Shown: positions 6,896-11,542 of the stretch, piece after piece
How the letters are laid out: each line of letters begins with the position of its first letter
Numbering within the stretch: the first letter of the stretch is position 1
NCBI GenBank assembly: GCA_021792815.1
Contig: JAJYTX010000043.1
Location: 1 to 11,542 of the forward strand
Source: Pseudomonadota bacterium
Lineage (GTDB): Bacteria; Pseudomonadota; Gammaproteobacteria; Steroidobacterales; Steroidobacteraceae
Reading direction: 5' to 3'
DNA: 11,542 nucleotides
The notes under the pieces: generated by a model
Told to the model about the DNA's origin: nothing
What the model saw: only the letters and a program-made list of their open reading frames with translations
The model's database searches: none
Made by a program: the position numbers and the translations under genes

Positions 6896-7513
6896 TCAGG
6901 TGCTGGCGAGGCGCCGCGCCACGCGCCGCAGGACCTCGGCCACGCGCCGGGCGTGGAACGGCGGCATGAACACCGCGGCTTCCCGGGCTTGCGCGTCGAA
7001 CAGGAACAGCGCCACGGTATGCTCGAAGGTCTCGCCGCCGCCCGGAATGCCGATCGCGCCGGTGGCGACGCCGAGACTGCGGGCGAGCGCGTCGATCCGG
7101 GCCGCATCGCCCGTCAGACCGATGAAATCCGGATCGAAGCGGCGCAGGTAGGCGGCCAGTACGGCGGGGGTGTCGCGCTTCGGATCGATGGTCACGAACA
7201 GCACCTGCAGCTGCGGCAGGCGCGCGGCGCGCACCACGCGGCTCAGCAGGGCGAGCGTGTCCGGACACTCGTCGGCACAATGAGTGAAGCCGAAGTACAC
7301 CAGGCTGAGATGACCCTGCAGATTGGCCTGCGTGAACGGCCGGCCCTGGCTGTCGGTCAGGCGGAACGGCTCGATGCGCCGCGCGTGCGGCAGCCAGGTG
7401 CCGGGGGAGAGGGCCGCTTGCGGGTTGTCCGGCCTGCCGGCGAGCCGGTACCCTGCGAACGCGGCGGCGAGACACGCCAGCGCCACCATGGCCCAGAAGA
7501 TTCGAGATGACAT
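6896..7513 (-). CDS. SCO1/SenC family copper-binding thioredoxin-like protein
   Basis: SCO proteins are membrane-anchored, thioredoxin-fold proteins facing the periplasm. They bind copper and help assemble the CuA centre of cytochrome oxidase or handle redox of its cysteines. The 205-residue product has an N-terminal hydrophobic anchor (about residues 5-20, [16 protein letters not shown]) with no convincing lipobox. The copper motif CADEC has Cys79 and Cys83, [10 protein letters not shown] (107-116) follows, and the distal His165 lies in FEHTVALF. The ATG at 7513-7511 gives a short basic N-terminus before the anchor. It has no SD, so a start at 7489 is possible but would trim the anchor. It appears to head a three-gene operon with psd (21-base gap) and epmA. 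No oxidase genes are in the window, so the client is unknown. Its ATG interlocks with that of prmB. Confidence 0.92.
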   Translation of the reverse strand: MSSRIFWAMVALACLAAAFAGYRLAGRPDNPQAALSPGTWLPHARRIEPFRLTDSQGRPFTQANLQGHLSLVYFGFTHCADECPDTLALLSRVVRAARLPQLQVLFVTIDPKRDTPAVLAAYLRRFDPDFIGLTGDAARIDALARSLGVATGAIGIPGGGETFEHTVALFLFDAQAREAAVFMPPFHARRVAEVLRRVARRLAST

Positions 7514-8528
7514 GAGTGCAGTATCCCACAGTGCCCGGGTGCGCAGCGCCCGCAGCGGCGGCCGCGGGCCGCAGACTCGGCGCCGCACGCTGCCGGTGCG
7601 CGCGCTCATCGAGCGCGGCGCGCGCCGGCTGCAGCGCGCCGGGGTTTTCTTCGGCCATGGAACCGACAACGCCTGGGACGAGTCGGCGACGCTGGTGCTG
7701 CATGCTCTGGGGCTGTCGCAGACCGACGCCGCGGTATACGCGCGCCGCATCGGCCCGGCCGCGCAGCAGCGCGTCGAAGCGCTGCTCACGCGGCGTATCC
7801 GGGAGCGGATTCCCGCGGTTTACCTCACCGGCCAGACGTGGTTCGCGGGGCTCGCCTTTCAGGTCGATCCCCGGGTGCTCATCCCGCGCTCGCCGATCGC
7901 CGAGCTCATCGAACGCCGCTTTGCGCCTTGGATCGATCCGCGGAGCGTGCGCCGGGTGCTCGACGTGGGCACCGGCTCGGGCTGCATCGCCATCGCCTGC
8001 GCCCGGACGTTCCCCCGCGCACGGGTCGATGCGGTGGACATTTCCGCCGAGGCGCTCGAAGTCGCCGCGCTCAACGTGCGCCGACACCGCGTGGGCCGGC
8101 GGGTGCGGCTGATCCGCGGCGACCATTTCGGCGCGCTCGGCACCGAGCGCTACGATATCATCGTCTCCAATCCACCCTACGTGGGCCAGCGGGAACTCGC
8201 GAGCCTGCCGCCCGAATACCGCCACGAGCCGCCGCTGGCGCTCGCCGCCGGCCGGGCGGGGCTCGATTCGGTGCGGATCCTGCTTCGGCAGGCCGGCGCG
8301 CACCTGCTTCCCGGGGGCATACTCGTCGTCGAGGTCGGCAATACGGAGCGGGCGGTGCGCCGCTCGTTCAAATCGCTTCCTTTCCTGTGGCTCCAGTTCG
8401 AGCGCGGCGGCGGCGGTGTGTTTCTGCTGACGGCCGAGCAGCTGCACGCGTGCGCACCGCGCGGCGGCAGGCCGGTCGCGGCCGCTCGAGGGATCATTCG
8501 AGGCTCCACATGTCCGGCAACACGATAG
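7512..8528 (+). CDS. prmB: Ribosomal protein L3 N5-glutamine methyltransferase
   Basis: PrmB methylates a glutamine of 50S protein L3 using SAM and is needed for normal large-subunit assembly. The 338-residue protein shows the family features in order: [13 protein letters not shown] (47-58), which is typical of PrmB rather than Prm[11 protein letters not shown] (124-133), the SAM loop [10 protein letters not shown] (151-160), AVDIS (174-178) and the catalytic NPPY (220-223), then [11 protein letters not shown]. coli PrmB has 310 residues. The excess is an Arg-rich N-terminal 28 residues and a low-complexity tail after about residue 315. The ATG at 7512 is preceded by a weak GAG, and an internal GTG near 7597 would remove the basic stretch. 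The last six codons overlap aroC in another frame, so the two genes are probably coupled, as in other gammaproteobacteria. Confidence 0.95.
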   Translation: MSAVSHSARVRSARSGGRGPQTRRRTLPVRALIERGARRLQRAGVFFGHGTDNAWDESATLVLHALGLSQTDAAVYARRIGPAAQQRVEALLTRRIRERIPAVYLTGQTWFAGLAFQVDPRVLIPRSPIAELIERRFAPWIDPRSVRRVLDVGTGSGCIAIACARTFPRARVDAVDISAEALEVAALNVRRHRVGRRVRLIRGDHFGALGTERYDIIVSNPPYVGQRELASLPPEYRHEPPLALAAGRAGLDSVRILLRQAGAHLLPGGILVVEVGNTERAVRRSFKSLPFLWLQFERGGGGVFLLTAEQLHACAPRGGRPVAAARGIIRGSTCPATR

Positions 8529-9616
8529 GCAAGCTCTTCACGGTGACCACTTTCGGGGAGAGTCACGGTCCTGCGCTCGGCGCCATCGTCGATGGCTGTC
8601 CGCCGGGACTCGAGCTCACCGAGGCCGACCTGCAGCAGGATGTCGACCGGCGCCGCAGCGGCACCTCGCAATTCGTCAGCCAGCGGCGCGAGAGCGACCA
8701 GGTGCGCATCCTCTCCGGCGTGTTCGAGGGGCGCACCACCGGTACTCCGATCGGACTGCTGATCGAGAACACCGATGCGCGCTCGCGCGACTACGAGAAG
8801 ATCAAGGATCGGTTCCGGCCGGGGCATGCCGACTACACGTACCAGCAGAAATACGGCGGGCGCGACTACCGCGGCGGCGGACGCTCCTCGGCGCGCGAGA
8901 CCGTGATGCGTGTCGCGGCGGGTGCCATCGCCCGCAAGTATCTGGCGACGCGGCTCGGCGTGCGGACGCACGGCTATCTCAGCCAGATCGGTTCCCTGGT
9001 GCTCGAGCCGCGGGACGTGTCGTTCGCCGGCCGCAATCCGTTCTTCTGCCCCGATCCGGCGCGCCTCGGGGAGCTCGAGGCGCTGATCTGGACGCTGCGC
9101 GAAGCCGGGGATTCGATCGGCGCCAAGGTCACGGTGGTGGCGACCGGTGTGCCCCCCGGTCTCGGCGAGCCGGTCTTCGGCCGGCTCGATGCGGACATCG
9201 CCGGGGCGCTGATGGGCATCAACGCCGTCAAGGCGGTCGAGATCGGCGCCGGCACGGCGGCCGCCGCCCAGCGCGGCAGCGAGCATCGCGATGAGCTCAC
9301 CCCGGAGGGCTTCACCAGCAACCACGCCGGGGGCATCCTCGGGGGGATCTCTTCGGGACAGGACGTGGTGGCGCACCTGACGCTGAAACCGACTTCCAGC
9401 ATCCAGGTGCCGGGCCGCACGATCGATCTGCAAGGCCAGGCGGTGCAGGTGGTCACGACCGGCCGGCACGATCCGTGCGTCGGGCTGCGCGCCACCCCCA
9501 TTGCGCAGGCCATGCTGGCGATCGTGCTCATGGACCACTACCTGCGGCACCGCGGCCAGAATGCGGATGTTCACTCCCCGACCCCGGACATCGCGCGCCG
9601 CCGGTCCGAGGCGTAG
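8510..9616 (+). CDS. aroC: Chorismate synthase
   Basis: AroC converts 5-enolpyruvylshikimate-3-phosphate to chorismate, the last step of the shikimate pathway and the branch point to aromatic amino acids, folate and quinones. It needs reduced FMN. The 368-residue product fits the E. coli length of about 361. The first family signature [14 protein letters not shown] is at residues 16-29. RPGHADYTY (103-111) follows, and the second signature GRSSARET is at 124-131. [15 protein letters not shown] and [14 protein letters not shown] cover the C-terminal FMN and substrate regions. The ATG has GAGG six bases upstream, inside the prmB coding sequence, and overlaps prmB by 19 bases. No key motif is missing. 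Confidence 0.98.
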   Translation: MSGNTIGKLFTVTTFGESHGPALGAIVDGCPPGLELTEADLQQDVDRRRSGTSQFVSQRRESDQVRILSGVFEGRTTGTPIGLLIENTDARSRDYEKIKDRFRPGHADYTYQQKYGGRDYRGGGRSSARETVMRVAAGAIARKYLATRLGVRTHGYLSQIGSLVLEPRDVSFAGRNPFFCPDPARLGELEALIWTLREAGDSIGAKVTVVATGVPPGLGEPVFGRLDADIAGALMGINAVKAVEIGAGTAAAAQRGSEHRDELTPEGFTSNHAGGILGGISSGQDVVAHLTLKPTSSIQVPGRTIDLQGQAVQVVTTGRHDPCVGLRATPIAQAMLAIVLMDHYLRHRGQNADVHSPTPDIARRRSEA

Positions 9617-9859
9617 CGTGCCCCGGCCGGGATCGGTCCAGTCTAGGAACCGCGACACAGTTTGCGGCGCCAGAATGAGTAAACATCGGCGGGCCGCGGG
9701 GCAATGCTGGCTCAGGGCCACTCGCGGCTTTGGTATGAGAGCCTGCTTTAAGTTATATTGCGCGCGCGCCGGATGAGTCGGCCAGATGCGACCATCCAAT
9801 TGTTTTTACAAGGGGTCTCGCTCTTTCAGCCTTCCGGGGTGCCTTCGGGGTTGACAATA
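9617..9859. other. aroC-fimV intergenic region (243 bases)
   Basis: This region is less GC-rich than its neighbours, especially 9730-9820. It holds a small bulged hairpin CGGTCC...GGAACCG (9634-9652), possibly an aroC 3' end although no T tract follows, and a promoter-like element at 9730-9759. From about 9766 there is a leader of roughly 94 bases to the fimV ATG. The leader contains a weak TTGT-N5-ACAA pairing around 9800-9811. No supported gene or RNA family was recognised. Confidence 0.5.
9730..9759 (+). promoter_or_regulatory. Putative sigma-70 promoter for fimV with GC-alternating discriminator
   Basis: TTGGTA (9730-9735) and TATATT (9754-9759) match four and five of the six consensus bases with an 18-base spacer. 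Directly after the -10 comes GCGCGCGCGC (9760-9769), an unusually GC-rich discriminator. Such discriminators are known to make promoters sensitive to ppGpp and supercoiling. The likely start site is about 9766. This is the only -35/-10 pair in the window that looks convincing by eye. Confidence 0.4.
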
Positions 9860-11542
9860 ATGGTCGCTAAACGCTCACGCCTCGGGGCGATGGCGCTGCT
9901 GCTGCTGGCCGTGCCAGGAGTCGCGCTTGCGCTGGGTCTCGGGGATATCCACGTCAGTTCTCACCTCGATCAGCCGCTCGCCGCGCAGATCCGGGTGCTC
10001 GATCTCACACCAGGGGCCGTACAGAGCCTGAGCGTCCGCCTCGCCTCGAGCCGCACCTTCGCTCAATATGGGCTGAACCGGCCGGCCTACCTCGACGGTG
10101 CTCGGACCCGCATCGTGCGCACGGCCGATGGCCAGGTGATCGTTCACCTCACCTCGAGTGCACCGGTCACCGATCCGGTCCTCACCCTGCTGTTGAAGGC
10201 GAGCTGGGACCGGGGAGAGCTCATTCGCGAGTACACCCTGCTGCTCAATCCGCCGCTGTATGTGGCCCACCCCGGCGGTCAGGCCGTGCGGGCGGTGGCC
10301 CCGGTGGTGACGGCGTCCGGACAGCGCGAGGGGACGATCCGTCCGGCGGCGCCCGCCCCGGCACCTGCGTCTGCGACCCCGGCAGCGGCGGCTGTCTCGC
10401 AGGCGGCACCGCCGGCCGCCCCGCCCCGCTCGGTGCAGGTGCGCCCCGGCGAAACACTGTCCGGCATCGCCAGCCGCGTCGGCGGCGCCGCGGTGGGCTC
10501 AGGTCAAACGCAGCAGTGGATGGTCGCGATCTACCAGGCCAACCCGCAGGCGTTCGACCACAACATGAATCTGTTGCGCGCCGGGACCGTCCTGTCCATC
10601 CCTTCGCGCTCCTCGGTCGCGCAGGTCTCGCCCGCGAGCGCCTGGAACACCATCCGCCAGCAGAATCAGGCGTGGCGGGGGGCGAGCGCGGCTCCCTCGG
10701 GCGCCGGTCCGGGTCGCTTGCGCCTGGTCGCGCCCCAGGGCGGTGGCGCGCAGGGGGCCGGCGGTGGTCCGGCGGGTTCTGGCGCCGCCGGCGTGCAGGC
10801 ACTGAAAGCCCAGGTGCAGGCGCTGCAAAGCGAGCTCGCGCGCGAAAAGCGCCTGGTGCAGCTGAAGAGCGCCGCGCTGGCGCAGCTGCAGGCTCAGGTG
10901 CTCGGCAAACCCAAGGCGTCCACTGCGGCGGCGCCCGGGCCGGCGGCGAGCCCGTCGGTGGCGGCGCGTCCGGCCACTCGGGCGGTAACACCGCCGGTGC
11001 CGCGGCTTGCGAAGGCTCGCACACCGGCGCGGCCGCAGCCCGCGGTGCAGACATCCCCGGGTAGCTTCCTGTCCGACACGCTAAAGACGTACTGGTGGGC
11101 GGCGGTGGCGCTGGTGGTGCTGCTGCTGGGGCTCGTCGCCGCACGCCTGGTCCGCTCCCGCCGGGAGGAGGGCGCGGCCGACGAGGCGCTCCTCGGAGGG
11201 GCGGGCGCGGCCGAGGAGCCCGAACACGATGCGGTGCCTGCGCCGGTTCTGGTCCGTCCGGCGGGCGACCTGGATGCGGGGGAGACCACCCACGAACACC
11301 CGCGCTTTGCCATGCAGGACAGCGCCGCGTCGCTGGTGGCCAAGCATGTCACGGCGGACGAGACGATCAGCAGCGAGACCGCGCTCAATCTCGAGCAGGG
11401 CGATCCGCTGGCGGAGGCGGACTTTCACATGGCCTACGGCCTGTACGATCAGGCCGCCGACCTCATCCGCATCGCGCTTCAGCGCGAGCCGGATCGTCGC
11501 GATCTGAAGCTCAAGCTCCTGGAGGTCTTTTTCGTCTGGGGC
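9860..11542 (+). CDS. fimV: FimV/HubP family polar pilus-assembly protein, N-terminal part (3' end outside window)
   Basis: FimV proteins are inner-membrane polar organisers with a peptidoglycan-binding periplasmic part and a cytoplasmic TPR part. In Pseudomonas FimV is needed for type IV pilus assembly, twitching and cAMP signalling. The 561 visible codons run open to the window edge. A signal peptide ends near residue 25 (LLLLAVPGVALA), followed by the FimV N-terminal domain (LGLGDIHVSSHLDQPL). A Pro/Ala linker precedes a LysM-like domain (about 191-246, VQVRPGETLSGIA to GTVLSIPS). A coiled coil lies at 312-350. A second Pro/Ala linker leads to a membrane helix at 411-431 with RSRRE on its cytoplasmic side. 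The last residues (GDPLAEADFHMAYGLYDQAADLI) begin the TPR-like region. The ATG at 9860 lacks a clear SD; a TTG at 9851 is in frame. Full proteins often exceed 700 residues. Confidence 0.93.
   Translation, partial: MVAKRSRLGAMALLLLAVPGVALALGLGDIHVSSHLDQPLAAQIRVLDLTPGAVQSLSVRLASSRTFAQYGLNRPAYLDGARTRIVRTADGQVIVHLTSSAPVTDPVLTLLLKASWDRGELIREYTLLLNPPLYVAHPGGQAVRAVAPVVTASGQREGTIRPAAPAPAPASATPAAAAVSQAAPPAAPPRSVQVRPGETLSGIASRVGGAAVGSGQTQQWMVAIYQANPQAFDHNMNLLRAGTVLSIPSRSSVAQVSPASAWNTIRQQNQAWRGASAAPSGAGPGRLRLVAPQGGGAQGAGGGPAGSGAAGVQALKAQVQALQSELAREKRLVQLKSAALAQLQAQVLGKPKASTAAAPGPAASPSVAARPATRAVTPPVPRLAKARTPARPQPAVQTSPGSFLSDTLKTYWWAAVALVVLLLGLVAARLVRSRREEGAADEALLGGAGAAEEPEHDAVPAPVLVRPAGDLDAGETTHEHPRFAMQDSAASLVAKHVTADETISSETALNLEQGDPLAEADFHMAYGLYDQAADLIRIALQREPDRRDLKLKLLEVFFVWG

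Noticed and set aside
9622..9631. Palindrome CCCCGGCCGGG after aroC as a terminator
   Set aside because: It has no usable loop and no T tract.
9675..9776. Possible 33-codon small ORF before fimV
   Set aside because: It has no ribosome binding site, very basic composition, and overlaps the putative fimV promoter. Not supportable without conservation data.
8177..9799. 540-codon minus-strand frame opposite prmB and aroC
   Set aside because: It mirrors the codons of two well-conserved genes, has low-complexity Arg/Ala/Gly composition, and shows no domain.
9851..9862. Perfect TTGACA followed by ATAATG just before the fimV start
   Set aside because: It looks like fused promoter hexamers, but there is no -10 at 16-18 bases downstream, only coding sequence, and ATAATG is the start-codon context. 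Treated as coincidence.
10300..11060. Pro/Ala-rich repetitive stretches in fimV as a repeat array or foreign insert
   Set aside because: They are ordinary low-complexity linkers flanking the LysM-like and coiled-coil parts of FimV and stay in frame throughout.

Overview
The window is a gene-dense, high-GC chromosomal segment that looks like a non-enteric gammaproteobacterium. The proteins resemble gammaproteobacterial ParC, EpmB, EF-P, EpmA, Psd, PrmB, AroC and FimV, and the prmB-aroC, epmB/efp and psd/epmA neighbourhoods are familiar from that class. Third codon positions are strongly G/C. The order or genus cannot be fixed from the sequence alone. I see no tRNA, rRNA, CRISPR array, insertion sequence, phage gene or obvious island boundary; this is core-genome material.

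Layout, left to right. (1) 2-1294, + strand: the C-terminal part of parC (topoisomerase IV subunit A), cut by the window edge. (2) 1357-3027, - strand: a PAS-GGDEF-EAL protein whose GGDEF and EAL motifs are both degenerate. It resembles FimX, a c-di-GMP effector of type IV pili, and has a probable TTG start. (3) 3028-3292: a 265-base spacer with a 12-bp tandem duplication and a dyad over a -10-like hexamer. (4) 3293-4312, - strand: epmB. (5) 4403-4972, + strand: efp, with the modifiable Lys34. (6) 4995-7513, - strand: an apparent SCO1/SenC - psd - epmA operon (21-bp gap, then a GTGA overlap). (7) 7512-9616, + strand: prmB and aroC overlapping by 19 bases; the prmB ATG and the SCO1 ATG are nested in one CATG. 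(8) 9617-9859: an intergenic region with a plausible promoter. (9) 9860 to the window end, + strand: the N-terminal 561 codons of fimV.

Functional themes. The EF-P module is complete apart from EpmC: EpmB makes beta-lysine, EpmA ligates it, and EF-P carries the acceptor lysine. PrmB adds a second translation-related modification, on ribosomal protein L3. Psd makes phosphatidylethanolamine, the SCO1-like protein serves copper-centre assembly or redox in the envelope, and AroC ends the shikimate pathway. A FimX-like effector and FimV, both tied to polar type IV pili in relatives, lie at the two ends.

I found no convincing undescribed system. The best leads are regulatory or architectural: a perfect 9-bp stem in the efp leader, the interlocked divergent start codons, the catalytically dead FimX-like protein without a receiver domain, and the GC-alternating discriminator upstream of fimV.
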